From: JAOUEA01 sp963719165
GTDB taxonomy: Bacteria; Actinomycetota; UBA4738; HRBIN12
Length of the DNA: 64,000 nucleotides
Assembly (NCBI GenBank): GCA_963719165.1
Contig: CAVRAV010000001.1
Location: 744,001 to 808,000, forward strand
Direction: 5' to 3'
Each line of letters opens with the position of its first letter. The stretch's first letter is position 1. This document shows positions 46,563 to 55,987 of the stretch, piece by piece. A program made the position numbers and the translations under genes. The notes below the pieces were generated by a model, which saw only the letters and a program-made list of their open reading frames with translations, was not told the DNA's origin and made no database searches.

Positions 46563-47748
46563 TCATGGATACCCGATCCGATCGGCGAAGCCGGACCCGA
46601 ACGAACCCTCGACCTCAACCCCCAGGAGATCCGCGACGGTCCGCCCCAGGTCCCCGAAGGAGTCGCGAACGCCGATCTCGTGAGGTCCGTCGGGCACGCC
46701 CGCGGCCAGCAGCGGCGTCCGCTCCCGCGAATGGTCCGTGGGAGGCGTGGTGGGATCGCACCCGTGGTCGCCGGTGATCAGCAGCACGCCCCCCGCCAGG
46801 ATTTCCACGATCTGCGGGATCCGGACGTCGAACGCCTCGATCGCCCGCGCGTACCCGGACGGGTCGTTTCGGTGGCCGAACTTGGAGTCGAAATCCACCA
46901 GGTTCGCGAAGACGAAGGCCGGGCCCGGACGGCGAAGGTAGGCGAGCGTGAGGTCCACGCCGTGATCGTTCGACTCCGAATAGCGCGACTCAGTGATGCC
47001 CTGGTTCGCGAAGATGTCCGTTATCTTGCCCACCGCCAGCACGGGCACCCCCGACTCCGCAGATCGCGTCCAGCACGGTTGGCTCCGGGGGCGGGACCGA
47101 GAAATCGCGGCGCTCGGGCCGACGGGCGAACGCGCCGGGCGGCCCATCGAAGGGACGAGCGATCACACGTCCGACGTGGTGCGGTCCCGTGAGGATGCGC
47201 CGGGCCTCTCGGCACCACTCGTACAGCAGCTGCAGCGGCACCTTGTCCACGTGACACGCGACCTGGAAGACGCTGTCTCCACTCGTGTAGACGATCGGGA
47301 ACCCCGTGCGCAGATGTTCCTGGCCGAGATCTTCGATGATCTGCGTCCCCGACGCGGGGACGTTGCCGAGCGCCGGGCGCCCGATCGCCGCGGCGAAGGG
47401 CTCCATCACCTCCGGCGGGAACCCATGGGGATAGACGGGGAAGGCCTCGTTGAGGCGGATCCCCATCATCTCCCAGTGTCCGGTTGTGGTGTCTTTGCCC
47501 GCGGAGACCTCTGTCGCCCATCCATGCCCCGACCCCGGATCGGCGCGGGCGGCCACGCCCTCGATCTGCGTGAGGAGCCCGAGACCGAGGGCCTCCAGGT
47601 TCGGCGCCCGAAGCCCCCCGACGGTCCGGGCCGTGTTCGCGAGGGTGTTGGAACCCTCGTCGCCGTAGGCGGCCGCGTCGGGGGCGCCGCCCACCCCCCA
47701 GGAATCGCACACGACCACACAGACCCTCGGCACCTTCGGCCCACTCAC
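46563..47748 (-). CDS. deoB: Phosphopentomutase, interrupted by a +1 frameshift
   Basis: DeoB turns (deoxy)ribose-1-phosphate into the 5-phosphate. From the GTG at 47748 (which directly follows the xerD stop) the frame gives MSGPKVPRVCVVVCDSWGVGGAPDAAAYGDEGSNTLANTA, with the metal/phosphate site, up to PPEPTVLDAIC near 47060. Then the family sequence (SGVPVLAVGKITDIFANQGI ... LITGDHGCDPTTPPTDHSRERTPLL) continues in another frame to 46563. Removing one G from TGC-GGA-GTC (bases 47060-47066 approximately) restores a single 394-residue protein of normal size. All metal-binding blocks are present, so this is a sequence error, a recent mutation or recoding. Confidence 0.88.
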
Positions 47749-48692
47749 GCGCCGTCCCCTCCTCGTCCGCGCCGGGCGCGCGGGTGCGACGTGTAGTACA
47801 CCTCACGCAGGTGCTCCTCGGTCAGGAGCGTGTAGATCTGCGTGGTAGCGACGCTGGCGTGCCCCAACAGCTCCTGCACCACGCGCACGTCCGCGCCCCC
47901 CTCCAGCAGGTGCGTGGCGAACGAGTGTCGCAGCGTGTGCGGCGTCACCCTCCGCTCGATGCCGGCCGACCGCGCGTGCGAGGCGAGGATCCGGTTCACG
48001 CTCTGACGACTGAGGCGACCCCCGCGCTGGTTCAAGAACAGCGCGCCCCGACTCAGCCCCGTGGCGAACCCCGGCCGGGCGCGCCCCAGCCAGGCCTCGA
48101 CGGCCTCGCGGCCGAAGCGTCCGACGGGTACCTCGCGTTCCTTTCCGCCCTTGCCCATGACGCGCACGGCCCCCTCCTCCAGATCGACGTCGTCCACGTC
48201 GAGCCCTACGAGCTCCGAGACCCGAAGACCCGAGCCGTAGAGGAGCTCGAGCAGCGCTCGGTCGCGCAGCCCCGCCGGCGAGCCCTCCCGAGGCGCGTCG
48301 AGCAGGCGCGCCACCTCGTCCACGGTGATCGGATGTGGCAGCGCTCGAGGGAGCTTGGGTTGGCGCACCCCCGCGGCGGGGTCGCGAGAGGTGGTTCGTT
48401 CCCGCAGGAGGAATCGATGGAACGACCGGACCGCGGACAGCGTGCGCGCCACCGAGCGCGCCGTGTACGCGCGTTCATCGTCTCCGTAGGTCGACGCGGA
48501 CAGGGACGCCAAGAACGACCGGATCGCGGCCTCGTCCACCTCCTCGGGACGGTGGATGTCGCGTCGGTCGAGGAACGCGAGGTAGCGACGTAGGTCGGCC
48601 CGATACGCCTGGAGCGTGTTGGCCGACAGTCCTCGCTCGACGCTCAGATGATCCAGGTAACGGCCCGCCGCCCGCTCCATGGGGTCGACCAC
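47745..48692 (-). CDS. xerD: Tyrosine recombinase XerD
   Basis: A 315-residue recombinase that resolves chromosome dimers at dif. The core-binding domain (YLDHLSVERGLSANTLQAYRADLRRYLAFL) is followed by the catalytic domain with Arg (YGSGLRVSELVGL), Lys (GKGGKEREVP), HxxR (HTLRHSFATHLL), His (LGHASVATTQIYT) and Tyr in the last. All are present. The position beside pyrG/Nudix and scpA matches M. tuberculosis xerD (Rv1701). Start GTG 48692 or ATG 48680. Confidence 0.94.
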   Translation of the reverse strand: MVDPMERAAGRYLDHLSVERGLSANTLQAYRADLRRYLAFLDRRDIHRPEEVDEAAIRSFLASLSASTYGDDERAYTARSVARTLSAVRSFHRFLLRERTTSRDPAAGVRQPKLPRALPHPITVDEVARLLDAPREGSPAGLRDRALLELLYGSGLRVSELVGLDVDDVDLEEGAVRVMGKGGKEREVPVGRFGREAVEAWLGRARPGFATGLSRGALFLNQRGGRLSRQSVNRILASHARSAGIERRVTPHTLRHSFATHLLEGGADVRVVQELLGHASVATTQIYTLLTEEHLREVYYTSHPRARRGRGGDGA

Positions 48693-48699
48693 CGCCCGA

Positions 48700-49824
48700 T
48701 CAGGCTTCGACGGCGACGAGCGTGGCGAGCGGGGTGGCCGCCATGCCGTGGGCGTCGGCGACGCGGCGATTGGTGATGTTCCCGTCCCAGGTGTTCACGC
48801 CGAGGGCGAGGGTGGGATCCGCTTCGATGGCTCCCGGCAGGCCCCGGTTCGCGATCTCCGCCACGTAAGGAAGCGTCACGTTCGTGAGCGCGTACGTCGA
48901 CGTGCGCGGAACGGCCCCGGGCATGTTCCCCACGCAGTAGTGCACCACGCCGTCCACCACGTAGGTGGGGTCGTCATGCGTGGTGACGTGCGAGGTCTCG
49001 AAGCACCCTCCCTGGTCGATGGAGATGTCCACGAGGACGGCGCCCGTCTGCATCTGGGCCACCTGAGCGGCCGACACCAGGTGCGGCGTCAGCGCCCCTG
49101 GCACCAGCACCGCGCCGACCACGAGATCGGCCCCCAGAACGAGGCGTTCGACCGCGAGGCGCGACGACGCGACCGTCTGGATCCGGCCGTGCCAGATGCG
49201 GTCGATCTCGCGCAGCCGATCCACGTTGCGATCGACGATCGTGACATCCGCCTCCATCCCGGCCGCGATCTGGGCCGCGTTCGAGCCCGCCATGCCGGCG
49301 CCGAGGATCACCACGCGAGCGGGCGCGACACCCGAGGCGCCTCCCATCAGCACGCCCCGGCCCCGGTGGGGCCGCTCGAGCGCCGCGGCGCCGACCTGGG
49401 GGGCCATGCGTCCGGCGATCTCGCTCATGGGCGCCAGGAGCGGGAGGCGGCCGTCCGGCAGCTCAACGGTCTCATAGGCCACGCTCCGGATCCGTCGCTC
49501 GACCAGGAATCGCGTGAGCGCCTCATCGGCTGCGAGGTGAAGGTACGTGAAGAGCAGCTGGCCCTCCTTGAAGCGCGCATACTCCTGCGCCTGAGGTTCC
49601 TTCACCTTGATGATGAGATCGGCAGCGGCGAAAACGGCGTCGGCGTCGGCGAGCACCTCGGCCCCGGCCGCCACGTACTCCTCGTCGGAAACCGCCGAGC
49701 CAGCTCCGGCGGAGGACTCCACCACCACGCGATGGTCCGCGTGGACGAGTTCGCGCACGCCCTCGGGGGTCGCCGCGACCCGGTACTCGTGGTTCTTGAC
49801 CTCACTCGGGATGCCGACGATCAC
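48700..49824 (-). CDS. ald: Alanine dehydrogenase
   Basis: A 374-residue NAD-dependent enzyme that interconverts L-alanine and pyruvate plus ammonia. The N-terminus VGIPSEVKNHEYRVAATPEGVREL and IIKVKEPQAQEYARFKEGQLLFTYLHLAAD hold the substrate Arg and Lys sites. The NAD fold is VVILGAGMAGSNAAQIAAGM, and the conserved HDDPTYVVDGVVHYCVGNMPGAVPRTST follows. GTG 49824 has AGGAGGAG upstream. In this actinobacterial block it sits between the Nudix gene and xerD. Confidence 0.96.
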   Translation of the reverse strand: MIVGIPSEVKNHEYRVAATPEGVRELVHADHRVVVESSAGAGSAVSDEEYVAAGAEVLADADAVFAAADLIIKVKEPQAQEYARFKEGQLLFTYLHLAADEALTRFLVERRIRSVAYETVELPDGRLPLLAPMSEIAGRMAPQVGAAALERPHRGRGVLMGGASGVAPARVVILGAGMAGSNAAQIAAGMEADVTIVDRNVDRLREIDRIWHGRIQTVASSRLAVERLVLGADLVVGAVLVPGALTPHLVSAAQVAQMQTGAVLVDISIDQGGCFETSHVTTHDDPTYVVDGVVHYCVGNMPGAVPRTSTYALTNVTLPYVAEIANRGLPGAIEADPTLALGVNTWDGNITNRRVADAHGMAATPLATLVAVEA

Positions 49825-49882
49825 GGGTTCGCTCCTCCTGTGGAGCCGATGGCCCGCCAAGCGTACCCATTCGCGCGCACGC

Positions 49883-50407
49883 TCACGCTCGTGGCAAGGG
49901 CACCGCGCTCGACGCGAGCAGGAGCGCGAGGGCCGTCTTCGCGTCGCGGACCTTGCCCCCGCGGGCCGCGCTGAGCATCTTGTCGAACGGCACGCGTTCG
50001 ACGTCGATCCCCGCTTCTGGGGTCGAGGTCGGCTCCGGCTCCGTACGGGCCCAGAACAGGTGGACGTACTCGTCCGTGAAGCCCGCCCCGGAGAAGTACC
50101 CGCCCAGGAACTCGATCGCGCTGTGGCGGTACCCGGTCTCCTCGGTCAACTCGCGTGCGGCACAGGACATGGCGTCCTCCCCCTCGATATCCATCAGCCC
50201 GGCCGGGATCTCCGTGAGCGCCTGGCGGACGGGAGGGCGGAACTGGCGAACCAGCAGGACGTCATCCTCGGGCGTGAGCGGGAGCACCGCCGAGGCGCCG
50301 GGGTGATGGACGACGTCCCACGTCCCGAGTCCGTCCCAATCTTCCGTGTCGACCCGGAAGATCGCTCCGGCGAACGCCGTTGAGACCCTGCCGGGCTCAG
50401 CCGTCAC
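49883..50407 (-). CDS. Nudix hydrolase, ADP-ribose pyrophosphatase-like
   Basis: A 174-residue Nudix protein. The Nudix box is GLMDIEGEDAMSCAARELTEETGY (G-x5-E-x7-REUxEExGU). The preceding block VLLVRQFRPPVRQALTEIPAG is typical of the ADP-ribose pyrophosphatase group. It follows pyrG after 5 bases and precedes ald, the same order as Rv1699-Rv1700. The likely substrate is ADP-ribose, though other nucleoside diphosphate sugars are possible. Confidence 0.9.
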   Translation of the reverse strand: MTAEPGRVSTAFAGAIFRVDTEDWDGLGTWDVVHHPGASAVLPLTPEDDVLLVRQFRPPVRQALTEIPAGLMDIEGEDAMSCAARELTEETGYRHSAIEFLGGYFSGAGFTDEYVHLFWARTEPEPTSTPEAGIDVERVPFDKMLSAARGGKVRDAKTALALLLASSAVPLPRA

Positions 50408-50412
50408 GACAC

Positions 50413-52056
50413 CTAGCCGGGGATCGAAACCGCACGGTTCGAGCGACTCCCAGCGAACGCCTGCGCGGCGCCGACGAACGCGCGGAACAGCGGGTGCGGG
50501 CGCGTCGGGCGCGACCGCAACTCCGGGTGGAACTGACTCGCCACGAAGAACGGATGCTCCGGCAGCTCGACGATCTCCGTCAGCCGTCCCTTCTGGGAGT
50601 TGCCGGACAGGACCAACCCGTTGGCCTCGAGGAGCTCGTGATACGCGGGATTGACCTCCCAGCGATGGCGGTGTCGCTCCTCGACGACCTCCTCGCCGTA
50701 GGCGTGGGCCGCTCGGGTCCCCGGCACCAGGTAGCAGGCCTGCGCGCCCAGCCGCATGGACGCACCCAGGTCCGTCACGTTCTTCTGCTCAGGCAGCAGG
50801 TCGATGACGGCGTGCGACGTCGCGGGGTCGAACTCCGAGGAGTTGGCGCCTTCCAGGTTGCAGACGTTCCGCGCGAACTCCACCACGGCGACCTGCAGCC
50901 CGAGGCATATCCCAAGGAACGGCACGCCGTTCTCGCGCGCGTACCTGACGGCGGCCACCTTGCCTTCGACGCCGCGGACCCCGAACCCGCCGGGAACGAG
51001 GATGCCGTCGACATCGCGGAGCGACTCCTGCGTGGCCGGGCCCCCGAGGTCGTCGGACGCGACCCACCGGATGCGCACGTCCGCCCCGTGGTGGAACCCG
51101 CCGTGGTAGAGCGACTCCATGACGCTCAGGTAGGCGTCGCGCAGGTTCACGTACTTGCCGACCACGGCGATCGTCACCGGCTCCGCCGCGGCATGGATAC
51201 GTTCCACCAAGGCCGTCCACTCCGAGAGGTCCGGCTCGGCCGCGATCCCCAGATGCGTCGCGAGCTCCGCGTCGAGGCCCTCCCGGTGCATGACGAGCGG
51301 GACCTCGTAGATCGAGGCGGCGTCCACCGCGCTGATGACGCCGCTGATGGGGACGTCGCACAGCAGCGAGATCTTCTCCTTGAGGTGGCGGCCGATCGGC
51401 CGGTCGGAACGGCACACGATGGCATCGGGCTGAAGGCCGAGGGCGCGGAGTTCCTTCACCGAGTGCTGCGTGGGCTTGGTCTTCAGCTCCCCGGAGGGGC
51501 CGATGAACGGCATCAGCGAAACGTGAACGAAAGCGCAGTTGTTACGGCCCACCTCGTTGCGCAGCTGCCGGATGGCCTCCAGGAACGGGAGCGATTCGAT
51601 GTCGCCAACGGTCCCGCCGATCTCCACGACCAGGAGGTCGGCCGCCTCCGCCTCGGCGAGGGCGCGCACCCGCTCCTTGATCTCGTCCGTGATGTGGGGG
51701 ATCACCTGGACGGTCTTGCCCAGGTAGTCGCCACGACGCTCCTTCGCGAGCACCGACGAGTACACCGCGCCCGTCGTGAAGTTGGAGCCGCGGTGCAGGT
51801 CGGCGTCGAGGAATCGCTCGTAGTGGCCGAGGTCGAGGTCGGTCTCCGCGCCGTCGTCCAGCACGAAGACCTCGCCGTGCTCGAAGGGGTTCATGGTGCC
51901 CGGGTCGACGTTGATGTACGGATCGAGCTTCTGGAGCACGACCTTGAGACCGCGGGACTTGAAGAGGCGACCGAGGGAGGCGGTGGTGATGCCCTTGCCG
52001 AGTCCGGAGGCGACTCCACCCGTCACGAAGATGTACTTCGACCGTTCCCTCACCAC
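50413..52056 (-). CDS. pyrG: CTP synthase
   Basis: A 547-residue two-domain enzyme that aminates UTP to CTP. The synthetase domain starts IFVTGGVASGLGKGITTASLGRLFKSRG, with DPYINVDPGTMNPFEHGEVFVLDDGAE and TVQVIPHITDEI. The glutaminase domain (about 290-547) has the Cys of GICLGLQ and the His-Glu of FHPELRS. Lengths and motifs are normal. A TAGAGT box stands 8 bases before the GTG start and no Shine-Dalgarno site is seen, so the message may be leaderless. Confidence 0.98.
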   Translation of the reverse strand: MVRERSKYIFVTGGVASGLGKGITTASLGRLFKSRGLKVVLQKLDPYINVDPGTMNPFEHGEVFVLDDGAETDLDLGHYERFLDADLHRGSNFTTGAVYSSVLAKERRGDYLGKTVQVIPHITDEIKERVRALAEAEAADLLVVEIGGTVGDIESLPFLEAIRQLRNEVGRNNCAFVHVSLMPFIGPSGELKTKPTQHSVKELRALGLQPDAIVCRSDRPIGRHLKEKISLLCDVPISGVISAVDAASIYEVPLVMHREGLDAELATHLGIAAEPDLSEWTALVERIHAAAEPVTIAVVGKYVNLRDAYLSVMESLYHGGFHHGADVRIRWVASDDLGGPATQESLRDVDGILVPGGFGVRGVEGKVAAVRYARENGVPFLGICLGLQVAVVEFARNVCNLEGANSSEFDPATSHAVIDLLPEQKNVTDLGASMRLGAQACYLVPGTRAAHAYGEEVVEERHRHRWEVNPAYHELLEANGLVLSGNSQKGRLTEIVELPEHPFFVASQFHPELRSRPTRPHPLFRAFVGAAQAFAGSRSNRAVSIPG

Positions 52057-52064
52057 GGGATGCG

Positions 52065-52070
52065 ACTCTA
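52065..52070 (-). promoter_or_regulatory. Putative -10 box for pyrG
   Basis: TAGAGT on the minus strand, 8 bases before the pyrG GTG at 52056. Confidence 0.38.
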
Positions 52071-52129
52071 TCAGAGCCTACCGACGCGGCGGGGCAGGCA
52101 GGGCCCGAACTTCGTGAGCGGGGAGCCCA

Positions 52130-53779
52130 TCAGGCCCCCGATCGGACCTTGGCGGCCTCGCCCAAGAGTTCCTCGGCGTGGGAGACCGCCGACTCGCTGT
52201 CGGCGAGCCCCGCGAGCATCCGGGAGAGCTCAGCGACCCGCGTCGCCTCATCGACGACTTCCACGGTGGCGTCGCCGGCGACCTTGCGCACCTGCACATG
52301 GCGGTCGGCGAAGCATGCGATCTGCGGGAGGTGCGTCACCACCAGGATCTGCCGGTCACGCGCGAGCCGAGCCAGGCGCTTGCCCACGGCGAGGCCGGCC
52401 TGGCCGCCGATCCCCGCGTCGACCTCGTCGAAGACGAGCGTGGGGATGTCGTCGAGATCCGCGAGCACGCTCCTGCACGCCAACATCGTCCGCGACAGCT
52501 CGCCCCCGGAGGCGGCTCGCGCGAGTGGCTGAAGGGGTTGCGCAGGGCCCCCCGAGAACCGCAGCTCCACGCGTTCGGCGCCCGTGGCTCCGAGTTCGGG
52601 TACCGCATCCAAGCCGACCTCCACGCGAGCCTCGGCCATCCCGAGCGCCTCGAGCTCCCGCCCGAGCGCACCGGCGAGCTCCGGGGCGGCCGCCGTCCGT
52701 CCCAGCGAAACGACCTCCGCACGCACATGGGCCTGCTCGGTGAGATCGGCCTCGCGCGCCTCGAGGTGCGCCAGCCGCTCATCGGAGCCGGTGAGGACGC
52801 CGAGCCGCTCCTCGGCCAGTCGGCAGAACTTCACCACCTCCTCGTCCGTCTCCCCGTATTTGCGCTGTAACCCTCGCAGGGAGGCCAGCCGCTCGCGGAC
52901 CTCCTGCAGGTGCGCGGGTTCCACGACGAGCGTCTCCCGGTAGGCGCGAACGTCGCGTGCGAGCTCGCCGAGTTCGGCGGACAATCCGCGGCTGCGCGTG
53001 GCGATCTCCTCGGCGGAAGGATCGAGCTCCGCCGCGGCGTCCATCCGTGCGGCGGCCCCGCCCAGGGCATCGGCGAGGCCCTCGTCCCCGCCGAGGACCG
53101 ACTCAGCCGCCGAGGACTCTTCCACGAGCCGCTCGATGTGACCCAGGCGTGATTCCTCGGCCACGAGCCGGTCGGACTCGCCGGGCCGCGGGTCCACCGC
53201 TTGGATCTCGTTCACCTGATACGCGAGGAGATCGACCTCGCGTTCGCGCTCCCGCGACGCCACGCGCAGCTGATCAAGCTCAGAACGCGTGGCCTCGCGC
53301 TCCTCGAACGTCTCCCGGTAGGCCGCGAGTGCCATGACGTGCGAGTCGCCCGCGAACCGATCGAGGAAGGCCGTCTGCGTGGCGGACGACAGGAGCCGCT
53401 GCGCCTGATGCTGTCCGTGGACCTCGACGAGCCCCGATCCGACGCGCGCGAGCGCCGACGCGGTCGCGAGTTGCCCGCCGATCCGCGCCGAGCTCTTGCC
53501 GTCGGCCCCCACCGAGCGGGCGAGGATGACCTCCCCGTCCTCCGACCATCCGTCCGCGAGGTCGCCGGGGGCGTCGAATCGAGCCTGGATGCGCGCCGCA
53601 CGGGCCCCCGATCTCACCAACGACGCGGCGCCCCGCCCACCGAGGGCGAGCATGAGGCCCACCGTCACCATGGTCTTGCCGGCGCCCGTCTCGCCGGTGA
53701 GGACGTTCAGACCCGGGTGGAGCTCGAGATCGAGATCGTCGATGACGCCGAGACCCGTGATGCGCAGCTCATGGAGCAC
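52130..53779 (-). CDS. recN: DNA repair protein RecN
   Basis: A 549-residue SMC-like ATPase of double-strand-break repair. LHELRITGLGVIDDLDLELHPGLNVLTGETGAGKTM carries Walker A; the middle is a long coiled coil (about 150-350); the ABC signature ASGGELSRTMLA and Walker B PTLVFDEVDAGIGG are near the C-terminus, followed by VTHLPQIA. The GTG at 53779 is 9 bases after nadK. Order tlyA-nadK-recN is the usual actinobacterial one. Confidence 0.97.
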   Translation of the reverse strand: MLHELRITGLGVIDDLDLELHPGLNVLTGETGAGKTMVTVGLMLALGGRGAASLVRSGARAARIQARFDAPGDLADGWSEDGEVILARSVGADGKSSARIGGQLATASALARVGSGLVEVHGQHQAQRLLSSATQTAFLDRFAGDSHVMALAAYRETFEEREATRSELDQLRVASREREREVDLLAYQVNEIQAVDPRPGESDRLVAEESRLGHIERLVEESSAAESVLGGDEGLADALGGAAARMDAAAELDPSAEEIATRSRGLSAELGELARDVRAYRETLVVEPAHLQEVRERLASLRGLQRKYGETDEEVVKFCRLAEERLGVLTGSDERLAHLEAREADLTEQAHVRAEVVSLGRTAAAPELAGALGRELEALGMAEARVEVGLDAVPELGATGAERVELRFSGGPAQPLQPLARAASGGELSRTMLACRSVLADLDDIPTLVFDEVDAGIGGQAGLAVGKRLARLARDRQILVVTHLPQIACFADRHVQVRKVAGDATVEVVDEATRVAELSRMLAGLADSESAVSHAEELLGEAAKVRSGA

Positions 53780-53788
53780 GGCCGGAGT

Positions 53789-54685
53789 CTAGTCCTCGTC
53801 TGCGACACCTCGGTCCCAATCTGTCTCGGATCCGAACCCTTCTTCGCCGGGGTCGCCGGGAAGGTTGAACTTCTCCCGCACGAGGGACAGGAAATCGGGC
53901 GCCCCCTCGCGCCGGACGAGCCGGGCCGGGCGACTCGAGGCGCGGATGCGAACCCGCGATCCCACGTCGAGTTCGATGCTCTGGCGCCCGTCCGCCGACA
54001 GGATGCCGCTCTCCTCCCCCAGCACCTCCAACTCGACGTTGCTCTGCGGTCCCAACACGAACGAGCGGTCGAAGACCATGTGGGCCGCGATGGGGGTGAG
54101 GACGAGCGAGTCGAGGCCGGGGCTTACGATCGGTCCGCGGGCGGAGAACGAGTAAGCCGTCGAGCCGGTCGGCGAGGCGACGATGACGCCGTCCGCGGAG
54201 AAGGTGGTGACGTAGGCGCCGTCCACCTCGACCGCCAGGCGGATGAGTCGATGGCGCGATTGCTTCTCCACCATGACCTCGTTCAGGCCCCATTGGGGAC
54301 GGAACGAAGTCCCCTCGAGGGACTCCACGGTCAGCGCCAGCCGCTCCTCGATGCGGGCCGTCCCCGCCAGGACGCTCTCGATCAGCTCGGGCGCATCGTT
54401 GGGGACGACCTCCGTCAGGAATCCGAGGCGGCCCACCTTGACGCCCAGGACGGGACAGCCGGACGAGGCGGCTTCGACGGCCGCGCGCAGGAACGTTCCA
54501 TCGCCCCCAACCGAGACGACGAGGGAAAGCGCGTCGATCTGGCGCGAGCGGTCGGTCGTCGGGTCCTGGGCGTCGGGCAGGACGATCGTCTCGACGCCGC
54601 GATCTTCCAGCCGCGATCGCAACGACGCCGTAGCCTCCACGGCCGCGCCCCGCCGCGGGTGCGTGATGAACCCGACGCGCGTCAT
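53789..54685 (-). CDS. nadK: NAD kinase
   Basis: A 298-residue kinase that makes NADP. The conserved motif is VVSVGGDGTFLRAA (about 61-74), with GRLGFLTEV, NEVMVEKQSRHRLIRL and the NAD-binding SPTGSTAYSFSARGP. The ATG at 54685 overlaps the tlyA stop (ATGA). The acidic C-terminal tail (GEEGFGSETDWDRGVADED) is an extension. The frame upstream of 54685 is tlyA shadow. Confidence 0.96.
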   Translation of the reverse strand: MTRVGFITHPRRGAAVEATASLRSRLEDRGVETIVLPDAQDPTTDRSRQIDALSLVVSVGGDGTFLRAAVEAASSGCPVLGVKVGRLGFLTEVVPNDAPELIESVLAGTARIEERLALTVESLEGTSFRPQWGLNEVMVEKQSRHRLIRLAVEVDGAYVTTFSADGVIVASPTGSTAYSFSARGPIVSPGLDSLVLTPIAAHMVFDRSFVLGPQSNVELEVLGEESGILSADGRQSIELDVGSRVRIRASSRPARLVRREGAPDFLSLVREKFNLPGDPGEEGFGSETDWDRGVADED

Positions 54686-55482
54686 GCGCCGCGCACCGCT
54701 ACCCCCTCGGCGATCACGGACTCGAGGTCGAGCCCGCCGCCCTTCGGAGCCCCCTTGATCGCCCAAAGGAGGAATTCGACGTTGCCCGCGGGACCGAGGA
54801 CCGGCGACGCCATGGCCTCCTGGGCAGGGGCGCCGTTGGCCGCGAAGACCCGGGCCACCTCAGTGATCCCACGGCGCCATTCCGCGGGATCGCGGACGAC
54901 ACCGCCTCGGCCGACGTTCCCCGCGCTCGCCTCGAACTGTGGCTTCACGAGGGCCACGATGGTGGCGTCGGCCGAGGCGACCCCGACCAACGCCTCGGCC
55001 ACCAGCCGGAGGGAGATGAACGATAGGTCCGCCACCACGAGATCTGGCGTGAACGCGAGGTCCAGCGTCGGCAACGAACGCACGTTGGTGCGCTCGAGGA
55101 CCTCGACGCGCGGATCCGAGCGCAGCTGCCAGGCCAGTTGCCCGTAGGCGACGTCGAGGGCGATCACGCGAGCGGCCCCGGCGTGCAGGAGGCAATCCGT
55201 GAACCCTCCCGTGGAGGCGCCGGCGTCCAGGCAGTCGCGTCCCACGGGGTCGATCGGCCACCGGTCCAACGCAGCTTGCAACTTGGCGCCGCCGCGCGAG
55301 ACGAAGCCGCGGCGAGACTCCGCGACGTGTACGGGAGCATCCGCCGCCACGAGTGACGCCGGCTTCATCGCAGGGGCGCCGCCTACGGTCACGAGGCCCG
55401 CGGCGACGGCGTCCTGGGCCTGTGCCCGGCTCGGCATGAGCCCTCGGCGCACCAGTTCCGCGTCGAGACGACGGCGCGTCAC
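54682..55482 (-). CDS. tlyA: TlyA-type rRNA 2'-O-methyltransferase/hemolysin-family protein
   Basis: A 266-residue protein with an S4 domain (RRRLDAELVRRGLMPSRAQAQDAVAAGLVTVGG) and an FtsJ-type methyltransferase domain: YVSRGG-like FVSRGGAKL, DCLDAGASTGGFTDCLLHAGA (SAM site), LVVADLSFISL and VALVKPQFEA. In mycobacteria TlyA methylates 16S and 23S rRNA and its loss gives capreomycin resistance. The GTG start at 55482 follows the phasin-like gene by 11 bases. Confidence 0.95.
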   Translation of the reverse strand: MTRRRLDAELVRRGLMPSRAQAQDAVAAGLVTVGGAPAMKPASLVAADAPVHVAESRRGFVSRGGAKLQAALDRWPIDPVGRDCLDAGASTGGFTDCLLHAGAARVIALDVAYGQLAWQLRSDPRVEVLERTNVRSLPTLDLAFTPDLVVADLSFISLRLVAEALVGVASADATIVALVKPQFEASAGNVGRGGVVRDPAEWRRGITEVARVFAANGAPAQEAMASPVLGPAGNVEFLLWAIKGAPKGGGLDLESVIAEGVAVRGA

Positions 55483-55493
55483 GGACTTCGAAC

Positions 55494-55913
55494 TCAGGAC
55501 GGCCCTGGGGGCGCCGACACATCCGAGGACGTGGCGGAGGAAGGCTTAGCCACGGGGGATTTGCGGGCCGACGACTTGCGAGCGGAGGACTTCTTCGCCG
55601 TGGTCTTCTTGCGCCCGGACGCCGTCATGCCCGCCGCGCGTTCCAGGTCGCGGACCCGCTTCTTGAGGGCGTCCAGCTCCGCCTGCGACGCCAACCCGAC
55701 GGTCTTCGTCTGGTGCTGAACCTCGCGTGTGACGAACTCCATGATGCGGGTCCGATTGCTCTGCGACCACTCCATGAGGTCGGCGGCGGCCTTGGCCACC
55801 TGCTCTTTGGCCGCGCCCGGCTCCATCATGTCTTTCGCGAGTTGCTGGGCCCGGGCGGGTGTCAGGGTCCCCGCGAGGCCCTCGAGCGTCCTGCGCACAT
55901 CGTCGAGGAGCAT
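55494..55913 (-). CDS. Phasin/PhaF-like helical protein with a Lys/Ser/Ala-rich tail
   Basis: A 139-residue protein. Residues 1-90 are helical (DDVRRTLEGLAGTLTPARAQQLAKDMM ... TREVQHQTKTVGLASQAELDALKKRVRDLERAAG), like the phasin or poly-hydroxyalkanoate regulator family. Residues about 95-130 are a repetitive basic tail (KKTTAKKSSARKSSARKS), as in histone-H1-like or PhaF C-termini that bind DNA. Such a gene is common beside tlyA in actinobacteria. The role is not known; nucleoid or granule binding is a guess. Confidence 0.75.
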   Translation of the reverse strand: MLLDDVRRTLEGLAGTLTPARAQQLAKDMMEPGAAKEQVAKAAADLMEWSQSNRTRIMEFVTREVQHQTKTVGLASQAELDALKKRVRDLERAAGMTASGRKKTTAKKSSARKSSARKSPVAKPSSATSSDVSAPPGPS

Positions 55914-55987
55914 GGGCGATGTCCTTTCGTCGGCGAAGAGTGGTTCCTCCCCAGTCTACCCCGCGCCCCGGCGCGGGCCTCCGGCCA

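Noticed and set aside
55494..55913. Histone H1-like protein
   Set aside because: Only the tail is KSAR-rich; the first 90 residues are of the phasin-like helical type, so I kept the broader call.
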